Below are positions 26,038 to 34,055 of a DNA stretch of 64,000 bases, one piece after another. Under the pieces are notes generated by a model, which had not been told where the DNA came from, did not search any database, and saw only the letters and a list, made by a program, of their open reading frames with translations. Where the stretch lies: the NCBI RefSeq assembly GCF_021650935.1, contig NZ_CP091244.1, forward strand, positions 1 through 64,000, read 5' to 3'. The DNA comes from Thiothrix winogradskyi. Lineage in GTDB: Bacteria; Pseudomonadota; Gammaproteobacteria; Thiotrichales; Thiotrichaceae. A program made the position numbers and the translations under genes. The number at the start of each line of letters is the position of its first letter. Position 1 is the stretch's first letter.

Positions 26038-27057
26038 TTATGTTCCTACCGTCTCACGGTAAGCGTGCCAAGTGGCGTGACCAATCAATGGCAATGTTAC
26101 CGCCAAGCCAATAAAAAACGTAGCCATTCCCAACAAAATCACCACCGCAATCGTCGCCGCCCAGCGCATCATGACCACCGGATTTTTGTAAACCACACGG
26201 ATGCTGGTAACAATCGCGGTCATCACTCCCACTTGCCGATGCGCAATCAATGGCACTGTCACCACACTAAGCATAAACGCCACCACCGCCAGCACCCCGC
26301 CACACAACACAAATGTCGCAATAAATGGCAAGAAATTCGCATCGCCCACCAAGGTTTCCCAGCCGCCACTCACCAAACTGCTATTATCGAAAAACAAGCC
26401 AAACAGCATCGCCACCAACCGCGCCCATACCACCAGCAACACCAGCAAAATGATTCCTGCCGTCACCGTATCCGCCACCCGGTGACTTGCCAACGGAATC
26501 GACACAATCGCCACCGCCGATGCCAATAACCCCATAATCAAACCGCCCAACATAAACACCGCAAAAAACGGCAAGGACTCACGCCCATTCAGGAATACCG
26601 ACAGACTCCCCGTTACCAACGGGCTGTTCCCGAAAAACAGGTTAATAATACCTATGGTGACGACTAGCCAAGCGAGCATCACCGCGCCCAAAATCAAGCC
26701 AAAGGTAATCAGCTTCACGGTACTCACCCGCGCATTCGACAAGGCGTGTAATAATGAAGGTGTATGCCCCTCCTCTATCCGCTGACTCATGTCATACAAA
26801 CCCACCGCCGCCAGCGGGCCAACCAACATAAAGCTGGAAACCAACAACAACGCAAACAAGGGATTCGCCGGACCAAACTGGATCATAAGAATTCCAGCAA
26901 TAACAAACACCAAACCATAAGTAATGCTGGCAACCGGTCTGACCTTCAGGTCATCCCAGCCTTTGCCGAGCCAGCGCAGCGGCGCACTGCTGTCTAAACG
27001 CCGCACGGCGGGAATGGGTTCGTCGGTAACGACTTGATCATTTATTAGGGATGTCAT
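26038..27057 (-). CDS. DUF2189 domain membrane protein, longer paralogue
   Basis: About 339 residues with eight or more helices; internally duplicated relative to the 260-residue paralogue at 22969. Shared features are an N-terminal WLGKGWDDLKVRPVASITYG, SFMLVGPLAAVGLYDMSQRIE and the ending IGHATWHAYRETV. AGGAGG lies 8-9 bp upstream of the ATG at 27057; the ORF begins ten codons earlier without a site. It is transcribed before the heme-copper-oxidase-like gene (29 bp apart), so the two probably form an operon. Function unknown. Confidence 0.82.
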   Translation of the reverse strand: MTSLINDQVVTDEPIPAVRRLDSSAPLRWLGKGWDDLKVRPVASITYGLVFVIAGILMIQFGPANPLFALLLVSSFMLVGPLAAVGLYDMSQRIEEGHTPSLLHALSNARVSTVKLITFGLILGAVMLAWLVVTIGIINLFFGNSPLVTGSLSVFLNGRESLPFFAVFMLGGLIMGLLASAVAIVSIPLASHRVADTVTAGIILLVLLVVWARLVAMLFGLFFDNSSLVSGGWETLVGDANFLPFIATFVLCGGVLAVVAFMLSVVTVPLIAHRQVGVMTAIVTSIRVVYKNPVVMMRWAATIAVVILLGMATFFIGLAVTLPLIGHATWHAYRETVGT

Positions 27058-27266
27058 AAACACTGCCTCCTCTGGTACGGGTAACACACATCAATTATTG
27101 TTATTAGTATTTATACCGGCATAAAGCTTATACGCCTGTGTTTCAGCTATAGATCAATTACCGCCAGAAGACCTAAATTCCTTACAAACCGCAAGTTATT
27201 AAAATATAAGCTTAACTTCACGATTAAATGCTATGCTCAAGCCAGCCAACGTTCGGAGACAGCCCC

Positions 27267-27878
27267 TTGAAAAAGACCCCTCTGCTAATTGCCGCCCTCG
27301 CCTTCGTCATTGGCATTGTTGCCGCACAATACTTGTTACCACCCCTCACCGCCTCGAACGCAGCCCCCAGTGACAACCCCCGCGTCCCGATGTTAGCGGG
27401 GCAATTCGGCGGTGATTTCACTCTGACACAAGCGGGCAAACCGACCAAACTCAGCGATTTCAGCGGCAAAATCGTGGTGATATATTTCGGTTACGCCTCC
27501 TGCCCGGATATTTGCCCCACTACCCTAGCGGTTATCAGTGCCGGTCTCAAAAAGCTCAGTGCGGAAGAACTCGCGCAAGTGCAACCTCTGTTTATCAGTG
27601 TCGACCCCGAACGCGATAACGGCGAACGTTTGCAAGCCTATGCGCAACATTTCCACCCCAGCTTCGTGGGCATCACGGGTACAACGGTTGAAGTGGAACA
27701 AGTCGCGAAGCAATACGGCGCATTCTTTTCCAAAGTAACCAGTAATTCAGCGATGGGGTACACGGTTGACCACACGTCCAACACCTACATGGTCAGCAAA
27801 GATGGCAAGTTTGTGACGATTTTGCCGCATGAGATGACGCCGGATGCGGTGGTAACGAGTATTCGGGCGGAGTTGTAA
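27267..27878 (+). CDS. SCO family copper chaperone
   Basis: About 203 residues: N-terminal membrane anchor (LLIAALAFVIGIVAAQYLLP) and SCO domain with the copper ligands CPDIC (Cys79, Cys83) and His169 in YTVDHTSNTYMV. SCO proteins mature the Cu_A site of subunit II. The start is probably TTG at 27267, with GGAGA about 9 bp upstream; an ATG at 27228 would add 13 residues before the anchor. Divergent from the DUF2189 gene and ends at the bidirectional terminator before sodB. Confidence 0.92.
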   Translation: MKKTPLLIAALAFVIGIVAAQYLLPPLTASNAAPSDNPRVPMLAGQFGGDFTLTQAGKPTKLSDFSGKIVVIYFGYASCPDICPTTLAVISAGLKKLSAEELAQVQPLFISVDPERDNGERLQAYAQHFHPSFVGITGTTVEVEQVAKQYGAFFSKVTSNSAMGYTVDHTSNTYMVSKDGKFVTILPHEMTPDAVVTSIRAEL

Positions 27879-27896
27879 AACCATCACCCCAAACGC

Positions 27897-27925
27897 AAAA
27901 AAGCCGGAACACGTCCGGCTTTTTT
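27897..27925. terminator. Bidirectional Rho-independent terminator
   Basis: GCCGGA-ACACG-TCCGGC is flanked by A6 on the left and T6 on the right, a perfect stem extended by A-T pairs. It serves the SCO gene on the plus strand and sodB on the minus strand. Confidence 0.9.
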
Positions 27926-27952
27926 GGCTCGACCTAACAGCGATTACGCCAA

Positions 27953-28540
27953 TTAGGCAGCGAAATTCGCTTCCGCAAATTCCCAGTTCGCCAGATTGTT
28001 GAGGAAGGTCTCAACGAATTTAGGGCGCAGGTTACGGTAGTCAATGTAGTAAGCGTGTTCCCACACGTCTACGCAAAACAACGCGGTATCGCCAGTGGTC
28101 AGTGGTGTGCCAGCCGCGCCCATGTTTACGATGTCAACGGAACCGTCAGCTTTTTTAACCAACCAAGTCCACGCAGAACCGAAGTTGCCTACCGCAGAAG
28201 CCGTGAACGCTTTCTTGAATTCATCGAAAGAACCCCATTTCGCATCAATAGCAGCCGCCAGTGCGCCAGTGGGTGCGCCGCCGCCGTTTGGCTTCAGGCA
28301 GTTCCAGAAGAAAGTGTGGTTCCAAACTTGCGCTGCGTTATTGTAAACGCCGCCAGCCGGTGCGGATTTCACGATGTCTTCCAGACTCATGTTTTCAAAC
28401 TGAGTGCCGGGAATCAGGTTGTTCAGGTTAACCACGTAAGCGTTGTGGTGCTTGTCGTGGTGGAATTCCAGCGTTTCGGCTGACATGTGTGGGGCAAGTG
28501 CGTCTTTCGCGAAAGGCAGTTCTGGCAGTGTATGAGCCAT
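27953..28540 (-). CDS. sodB: Superoxide dismutase [Fe]
   Basis: A 195-residue iron/manganese superoxide dismutase. Metal ligands: His in TLEFHHDKHHNAYV, His in NHTFFWNCL, and Asp/His in CVDVWEHAYYIDY. The sequence GNFGSAWTWLV near the active site and the length fit cytoplasmic FeSOD. Good GAGGAGTAACG-type leader upstream of the ATG at 28540. Ends at the bidirectional terminator. Confidence 0.96.
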   Translation of the reverse strand: MAHTLPELPFAKDALAPHMSAETLEFHHDKHHNAYVVNLNNLIPGTQFENMSLEDIVKSAPAGGVYNNAAQVWNHTFFWNCLKPNGGGAPTGALAAAIDAKWGSFDEFKKAFTASAVGNFGSAWTWLVKKADGSVDIVNMGAAGTPLTTGDTALFCVDVWEHAYYIDYRNLRPKFVETFLNNLANWEFAEANFAA

Positions 28541-28645
28541 TTGTCGTTACTCCTCTTAATGGTTAGGATTTGTGTACAGCGCGTAAGATAGGGCATTTGG
28601 GGCGTTTGGTGCAATAAGCCTGTATTCGGGGGATGAATTGTTATC

Positions 28646-29833
28646 TTACAACCCACACACCCCACCCTCGTACACATCCATCACCGCTTTGAGTTCCTGA
28701 TAAAGGTACTCACGCTCGTCAGCACTGAAGGCTGCTACCCGCTCCGGCACATCCCCTTTCTCCAACGCATACAGCAACTTATTCACCTGAATACAACCCA
28801 GACTCGCCAGCGCATCCACCGCCGCATCCAGCCTTGGCTTATCCAAAGTTGCGACCGCACAAGCCACTTCAGAGGCAATGCTGCTGTCATCACCGAACCA
28901 AAAATCCAAGCCTTTGGACAAGAATTCGTCGTAACTCAAATAATGTGAACCATCACACGAAAAATTCAGCCCCACCGTGCCATTCACAATGTTCAACGAC
29001 GCCGAACGCAAATAAATGGTTTCATCCGCAAAGCGCAATGCTTTTAATTGCGCCAACACCTTGCCCACATCCGCAGGTGGCACAATGGCACGCTCGAAAT
29101 ACGGGCGACGCGGGTAAGCCAAGCAAATATTCGGGTCAATCAGCTCTTCATTGGTGAGAATGCGGTACACATACGGGTCATCCCGATGCCAAATCGTGGT
29201 ACGGCTACTGGAAAAGTGAATCTGAAAATGGTGTACGCCCTGATCCAAAATCAGCGCCTCATGCACCGACAGCACCACATCAATGTGCCGATCCATCACG
29301 CTTTCCGCCCGCTGTTGCGCAAACAAACCGCTGCGGATAGCGGGGTCGCCCTTGATTTGCCGCCACTGACTCGGCTCTTCGTAGATCACATCCGAATGCG
29401 GCAATTCGCGCAAGTCGTAATCAACCCCTAAAAAGCCGACACGCTGCCCGCTCGCATCGCGAATGCTTTGAATCGCAGTAATCGACGGGCGCTTTTTATT
29501 ACGGCTGATGTAAGCTTCTGACAAGTTAAAGTCGAGGCTGGCATCGTACATGTGCTGCATATAAGGTCGCTCAGCACGGTCACGCCCTCGCGATTCCGGG
29601 TCAGCACCGTAACGGTTGACCGTGGAACTGATTTGTACCCCGTTCGCATCCAGCACATACACATACTTGCAGTAATCCAGTGCACGGAAGGCTTTACGCA
29701 AGCACTCGTCCAGCCGTTCAGCTTCATCCATCTGCGGCAAGATTCTGCCTGCATACTCGTTGAGCGCATTGCCTAACAGATCCGTGAGCAAGGCACGGTG
29801 CGAATTAATCGAGTGTTGTAATGATTTCGCCAT
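28646..29833 (-). CDS. PDC/Cache sensor-domain protein
   Basis: About 395 residues without membrane segments. The N-terminal part (about residues 1-170) looks like a Cache/PDC ligand-binding domain: YVLDANGVQISSTVN, RDRAERPYMQHMYD, ISRNKKRPSITAIQSIRDASGQ and GFLGVDYDLREL. The second half is not recognised. Being cytoplasmic, it is an unusual place for a Cache domain. The ATG at 29833 with AAGGAT upstream is preferred over one six codons earlier. A decayed receiver gene starts 63 bp away on the other strand, suggesting a former signalling pair. Confidence 0.75.
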   Translation of the reverse strand: MAKSLQHSINSHRALLTDLLGNALNEYAGRILPQMDEAERLDECLRKAFRALDYCKYVYVLDANGVQISSTVNRYGADPESRGRDRAERPYMQHMYDASLDFNLSEAYISRNKKRPSITAIQSIRDASGQRVGFLGVDYDLRELPHSDVIYEEPSQWRQIKGDPAIRSGLFAQQRAESVMDRHIDVVLSVHEALILDQGVHHFQIHFSSSRTTIWHRDDPYVYRILTNEELIDPNICLAYPRRPYFERAIVPPADVGKVLAQLKALRFADETIYLRSASLNIVNGTVGLNFSCDGSHYLSYDEFLSKGLDFWFGDDSSIASEVACAVATLDKPRLDAAVDALASLGCIQVNKLLYALEKGDVPERVAAFSADEREYLYQELKAVMDVYEGGVCGL

Positions 29834-29896
29834 GTTACTATCCTTATTCATTCATTAAATCACCTGCCATCACCTTACGATAACAAGCGAGTTACC

Positions 29897-30139
29897 ATGC
29901 AATATGCGCTAATCGTTGAAGACATTCCAAGTACCGGTAATGGCTTAAGGGCATTCTTCAGGAAGCATTTAACGGCATTGACACGACGGTGTGCAGTTCC
30001 TGTCGACAAGCGCGGGAATTCATGCAAACCACCAGCATTAACCTTGCCCTGCTGGACATCAACCTACCCGACGGCAGCGGCATTGACCTTGGTAGGGCAG
30101 TTGTTTGCGACGCTAAAACTGCCGCTGCACACAGCGTGA
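29897..30139 (+). pseudogene. Frameshifted response-regulator receiver domain
   Basis: The first frame reads MQYALIVEDIPSTGN and then leaves the receiver pattern. A shift of frame near 29936-29941 restores WLKGILQEAFNGIDTT and, later, the phospho-acceptor strand LALLDINLPDGSGIDL. Near 30085 the original frame resumes for GQLFATLKLPLHTA before a stop. So at least two frameshifts break a receiver of about 80 residues, and no output domain follows. It is divergent from the Cache-domain gene. Confidence 0.8.
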
Positions 30140-30305
30140 GAACTATCTGAACAACAAGAGGAAACATTTTGGTCAAAAAAGCCATTGTACCTGTTGTCAC
30201 CCGGAAACCCAGCCGCGCAAAAATACCTTTCGCCCGATCAATGGAATGGGTAAGCAGCAACTTTCTGCTATCCTCCACACATCACACGACTAACGAGAAT
30301 TCAAC
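30140..30305 (+). other. Intergenic stretch with a possible 46-codon ORF
   Basis: A TTG at 30169 with AAGAGGA 6-8 bp upstream opens a frame ending in the TGA that overlaps the ATG of the next gene (ATGA). The peptide is basic, beginning LVKKAIVPVVTRKPSRA. Coupling geometry is suggestive but the sequence is unrecognised, so translation is uncertain. Confidence 0.25.
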
Positions 30306-31412
30306 ATGAGCGGAATCGTAAAATGGGTCATCGGCGCAGTGCTGGTCATCTTCGCCCTGATTGGTATCAAAAGCCTGTTTGCCCCCAATCCGGCAGAAGC
30401 CCCGCCGAGTGCAGCAAACTGGGAACAACCGCTGGTCATGCCCAATGCCAACCTGCCCTCACCCGATGCGATCGGTGACAGTAGCATTTTTACCCGCCCA
30501 TTGAATGACAAACCTGCCCCAGCAGAAGCCGAAGACAATACCGTGGAATTGGTTGGCGAACCCGATGCCAAAGACACAACGGAAACGCCCCCCGCTGCCC
30601 CCGCCAAACCAGCCCCACAACCCCCTGCTGATGAAGTCACCACAACCCTGCCTACCACGCCAGCACCTGCACCAACACCCGCACCGCCTGTTGTTGGCAA
30701 AACCGGCACGCTGGAAATTGTGACCCAAACTGAAACCGGCAAACCGATCAAGGCGAATGTTTACGTGCAACAAGCCAACGGCGTGAATCTGGATAAAGCC
30801 ATGTACACCAACAAAGCCGCGTTCACGCTCAAACCCGGCAAATATAAAATCACGGTACGCGCCGAAGGTTACGCCAGCCTGTCACGCACGATCGACGTTC
30901 CTGACGGTGCAGTGGTCAATGAAATCTTTCCCTTGCCTGCCCTCGCCGCTGCTGCACCTGCTCCCGCTCCGGTTGCTGCACCACCGCGCCAACCCGAACC
31001 TATCAGACCAGCGCCAACGCCTGCGCCGCCTGCCGCACAAGGCAGACTCCGGGTAGTCGCCTTATCCGCCGACGATGGCACACCGATACCGGTTAATTTC
31101 ACCATTGCGCGTTTAGACGGCTCAGTGGTCGAGCGGGTCAATAATGTGTCGCTCACCGAACTCAGTTTGCCCGCGCAAGAATTCGTGGTCAGCTTTGATT
31201 ACCAAGGGTTTCAGGGCTACAAATCCCTGACTGTACCGCCAGGGCAAGTGCTCACCCACACCTTCAACATTCGTGGTGTCAGCGGGCAGGCGCAAGTACC
31301 ACAAGAATTGCCACAGCAACAACTCCCACCACAACAGCCACCGCAACCAACCGTGGAAGAACTCTTGATGCAGAAGTTGCAGGAAGAATTACAGAAGCGT
31401 TTAACGAACTAG
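30306..31412 (+). CDS. Membrane-anchored Pro/Ala-rich protein with two beta-sandwich domains
   Basis: A 368-residue protein not assigned to a named family. One N-terminal helix (GIVKWVIGAVLVIFALIG) is followed by a Pro/Ala linker, a domain at about 129-210 (GTLEIVTQTETGKPIKANVYV ... LKPGKYKITVRAEGYAS, PEGA/carboxypeptidase-regulatory-like), a second Pro-rich linker, a second similar domain at about 248-325 (GRLRVVALSADDGTPIPV) and a Gln/Pro-rich tail. Both domains look like transthyretin-type modules that often bind cell-wall or surface polymers. Periplasmic location is inferred. Confidence 0.7.
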   Translation: MSGIVKWVIGAVLVIFALIGIKSLFAPNPAEAPPSAANWEQPLVMPNANLPSPDAIGDSSIFTRPLNDKPAPAEAEDNTVELVGEPDAKDTTETPPAAPAKPAPQPPADEVTTTLPTTPAPAPTPAPPVVGKTGTLEIVTQTETGKPIKANVYVQQANGVNLDKAMYTNKAAFTLKPGKYKITVRAEGYASLSRTIDVPDGAVVNEIFPLPALAAAAPAPAPVAAPPRQPEPIRPAPTPAPPAAQGRLRVVALSADDGTPIPVNFTIARLDGSVVERVNNVSLTELSLPAQEFVVSFDYQGFQGYKSLTVPPGQVLTHTFNIRGVSGQAQVPQELPQQQLPPQQPPQPTVEELLMQKLQEELQKRLTN

Positions 31413-31421
31413 GATTTATGC

Positions 31422-31679
31422 TTATTGATAGTGATACCGACACATCGCTATCAGCAAGTCCTCGCCTTCCAATTTGTAGACCAACCGATGTTCATCATTG
31501 ATACGGCGTGACCAATAGCCAGAAAGCCCGTGCCGCAACGGTTCGGGCTTGCCGATACCGTCAAACGGATCACGCGAAATCGCTTTGATCAGATCATTGA
31601 TACGCTTGAGTATTTTCTTGTCGGCTTGTTGCCAATGCACATAATCCTCCCACGCTTTGGATGAAAAGATTATTCGCAT
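31422..31679 (-). CDS. yoeB: Txe/YoeB-type mRNA interferase toxin
   Basis: An 85-residue RelE-fold toxin, the usual YoeB length. Diagnostic segments are FSSKAWEDYVHWQQ, IKAISRDPFDGIGKPEPL, YWSRRINDEHRLVY and the C-terminal RYHYQ, containing the catalytic Arg, His and Tyr. YoeB cleaves mRNA at the ribosomal A site. The gene overlaps the 3' end of yefM by 10 bp. Confidence 0.95.
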   Translation of the reverse strand: MRIIFSSKAWEDYVHWQQADKKILKRINDLIKAISRDPFDGIGKPEPLRHGLSGYWSRRINDEHRLVYKLEGEDLLIAMCRYHYQ

Positions 31680-31927
31680 TCAATCAACTCACGCACTTGC
31701 CCCTGACCACGCTCCAATTCCGCAATGGACTCCAGCAAGCGGCTGGCATTGGCAGGGCTACGCAATAAATACGCAGTTTCTTCCATCGCTTTGTAATCTT
31801 CCAGCGAAATCATCACCACGGCTTGCTCGCGGTTGCGCGTAATAATGACGGGTTCGTGATCTTCGCAGACTCGATCCATCGTTTTAGCGAGATCCGCTCG
31901 CACAGCGGTGTAGGAAATGGCATTCAT
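31670..31927 (-). CDS. yefM: YefM/Phd-family antitoxin
   Basis: An 85-residue antitoxin: N-terminal DNA-binding Phd/YefM fold (MNAISYTAVRADLAKTMDRV, VIITRNREQAVVMISLEDY) and a C-terminal toxin-neutralising helix (LLRSPANASRLLESIAEL). It precedes yoeB and shares a 10-bp overlap. Two TGTAC hexamers upstream match the operator type of this family, so autoregulation is likely. Confidence 0.95.
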   Translation of the reverse strand: MNAISYTAVRADLAKTMDRVCEDHEPVIITRNREQAVVMISLEDYKAMEETAYLLRSPANASRLLESIAELERGQGQVRELIECE

Positions 31928-31937
31928 GACGGAAACC

Positions 31938-31955
31938 TGTACGTGATTATGTACA
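31938..31955 (-). promoter_or_regulatory. Candidate YefM operator
   Basis: TGTACG at 31938-31943 and TGTACA at 31950-31955 are 12 bp apart, start to start, 10 bp upstream of the yefM ATG. The E. coli yefM-yoeB operator is built from TGTACA cores at similar spacing, so YefM-YoeB probably binds here and represses. Confidence 0.65.
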
Positions 31956-32060
31956 TAAACTATAGATCAGAAGTATTCACAATTACAAGACTAGATTAAC
32001 TAGATTGCTTTCATGACACATTTCATTAATTTTTTAACGCCTAGAATTTACGAAAATTTA

Positions 32061-33086
32061 TCAGCTTTCTATATGCTCCAGCAAAGGTCGGGCTATAGCG
32101 CCATCAATGATGCCATCGGTTTCATTTCTCTGATTGATTTTCTTTCCCATATGCATCACACCACTCAGTTTTCTGACCGAAGTAACATTAGCTATAAGTT
32201 TATAAAGATTATTCTGTTCGCAATATTCTAATTCATCCAATATCTCTTTTGCATTTTTCAAATCACCTTCAATGCGATCTTTATCTTCTATAATCTCAAT
32301 TAGTTCTATTTCTTTTTTAATCTTAAGCAAATGCTTTTTTAAAACAAAGTCTGCATATTTAAAAAAACTGTCAGTCAGCAGCCCATCTCTAATAGCTGGA
32401 CATTGATCGATGATTTGCTCGTATGCCCCATCAGACTTAATAAGAGATCTTTCAATACTATCAATATCATGCTGTAGTCTTATTATTGAAACCTCTGCTT
32501 TTTTGCAAAGTTTTTCTAGCCCCCCATAATAATTCTTGATTTTTGCCTTTTTTAACTTTATGCTTTCACTTTCGTAAAATGCATCTTCAGCACCTTCTGA
32601 AGAGTATTGTATTTCATAACTAACCTGTTCTGCCGCATCAATTATTTTATTAAAAAACTCCTCCCTTTGAAAGTACAACTGACTCATAAATTTCATATTA
32701 TCATCGTTTCTTTTTTCAATTTCCTGAATGGTTCTGTCCATGCATTCAGTTATCTTTCTTCTATCTTCCTCTTCTCTTTTAGTTGAGTTTTCAAATGATT
32801 TTTTGATGAGATAACTATTAGTATAGAGCGCTGATTTTATGATTTCATTGTTATTAGACTGTTGTTGTTTTTCAATATAATTACAGTGTTCCTGATCTGT
32901 TTTTTCAGTATGATGACGGTGATTCTGATCTTCCTTTTCAGTATGATTGAGGTGATCCTGACTTTTTTCTTCAATATAATTTTTATGCTCCTGCTTATTT
33001 TTGACTAATCCTCCTATAACAAAAATAGCTTGCTTTATGGATTCGGATACGAGAATTTTTTTTGCAATTGAAATTGGCACCGACAT
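32061..33086 (-). CDS. Cytoplasmic coiled-coil protein with His-rich 11-residue repeats
   Basis: A 341-residue protein of unknown function. Residues about 27-75 consist of four 11-residue repeats of the type QEHKNYIEEKS / QDHLNHTEKED / QNHRHHTEKTD / QEHCNYIEKQQ, rich in His and Glu. Long coiled coil follows (STKREEEDRRKITECMD and onward), then a helical region with conserved Tyr/Cys positions (ECEQNNLYKL near the end) and TSVRKLSGVMHMGKKINQ. No signal peptide or membrane helix, except a mildly hydrophobic stretch SIKQAIFVIGGLV near residue 15. A/T-rich relative to the genome. GGTGGAG supports the ATG at 33086. Likely cotranscribed with the upstream lipoprotein gene. Confidence 0.65.
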   Translation of the reverse strand: MSVPISIAKKILVSESIKQAIFVIGGLVKNKQEHKNYIEEKSQDHLNHTEKEDQNHRHHTEKTDQEHCNYIEKQQQSNNNEIIKSALYTNSYLIKKSFENSTKREEEDRRKITECMDRTIQEIEKRNDDNMKFMSQLYFQREEFFNKIIDAAEQVSYEIQYSSEGAEDAFYESESIKLKKAKIKNYYGGLEKLCKKAEVSIIRLQHDIDSIERSLIKSDGAYEQIIDQCPAIRDGLLTDSFFKYADFVLKKHLLKIKKEIELIEIIEDKDRIEGDLKNAKEILDELEYCEQNNLYKLIANVTSVRKLSGVMHMGKKINQRNETDGIIDGAIARPLLEHIES

Positions 33087-33114
33087 AATCTCCACCTCAA
33101 TTTTAATTTATTGG

Positions 33115-33774
33115 TCAACCAACAATTTTCGTTCTTGATTGGTTTAATATATCTTGAATATCTAGAATTCTATTCGACAGTCTGATTTTTTCTTCTTTTT
33201 CTGATCTTCGCCCCTCAGTTATTTGATTTTCTTTGCTCAATAGCATATCAAGCCGCCGTTGATATCCATCAAGGATAGCTTTATTTTCTGAAACCTTTTC
33301 ACTATACCTGCTATCCAAATCATCTTTATGAATCTTTAGTTCATTAATCAAATCAATAGCATCTTTCTTTAGCTGTTTACTTTTCTTTATATTTTCATAG
33401 TAAAGGAAAAACAATGGCATTGACATGACTAACAAAATAATAGATGCATTTTTCACAGCAGTCCATCGATACTCATCCCTGATACTTTTAGTTATCTCAT
33501 TTTTAAACTGCACTTCATATTCATTCTTAAGGTCTGATTTTTGTTTTTCACTTTGCTTTTCTAAAACCTGAACCTCATTATTTGAAATTTTTACTTCTGA
33601 TTCCAATTCATTATTTCTCTCTTCTAACACCTCTATATTTGAGTTCAACCGTCTAACTTCTTCACTTAAAATCTCTTCCCTTGACTTACCACAGCCACTT
33701 AAGAATGCGAGCATAATTATCGCCAAAAAAATCATCCCGATAAATCCATTCGTGCTTTGCCGATGATCTTCCAT
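33115..33774 (-). CDS. Coiled-coil membrane protein with lipobox-like N-terminus
   Basis: A 219-residue protein not recognised. The N-terminus has a hydrophobic segment ending LAFLSGCGKS, a plausible lipobox. A long coiled coil follows (EEILSEEVRRLNSNIEVLEER and onward to about 90), then a membrane helix (ASIILLVMSMPLFFLYY), then a second charged coiled coil to the end. The topology suggests an envelope-anchored protein with a periplasmic and a cytoplasmic coiled coil. Located 28 bp before the 11-residue-repeat gene on the same strand; both are A/T-rich. GAGG lies upstream of the ATG. Confidence 0.65.
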   Translation of the reverse strand: MEDHRQSTNGFIGMIFLAIIMLAFLSGCGKSREEILSEEVRRLNSNIEVLEERNNELESEVKISNNEVQVLEKQSEKQKSDLKNEYEVQFKNEITKSIRDEYRWTAVKNASIILLVMSMPLFFLYYENIKKSKQLKKDAIDLINELKIHKDDLDSRYSEKVSENKAILDGYQRRLDMLLSKENQITEGRRSEKEEKIRLSNRILDIQDILNQSRTKIVG

Positions 33775-34055
33775 TATTTAAGCCTCTTTGATTTTTATTA
33801 AACATGTAATTTTTATAATACATTAGGAACATTGAAACCCATATAGCTTACCATCCTATAATAGAAAGCACGTCAATCTCTTCAAATGCATAATCACACC
33901 AATTTTAATGCTAAAATATCCTATAATAAAGTACAGTCTGTCGGATTTTTCATGAGCGGCTTCTAGGACGACATGGGGAGCTGAGTCATTTAGATTTATT
34001 GATTTTGCTATGGCACACTGCATGGCAGAAGTTTAACGGATAAAAAGGAACTCCC
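33775..34055. other. AT-rich intergenic region between the coiled-coil pair and the amidotransferase
   Basis: 281 bp. The first half is very A/T-rich with several TATAAT-like stretches (for example near 33815 and 33850), suitable as promoter for the coiled-coil pair. The second half returns to normal composition and carries AAAAGGA upstream of the amidotransferase ATG. No gene seen. Confidence 0.45.
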
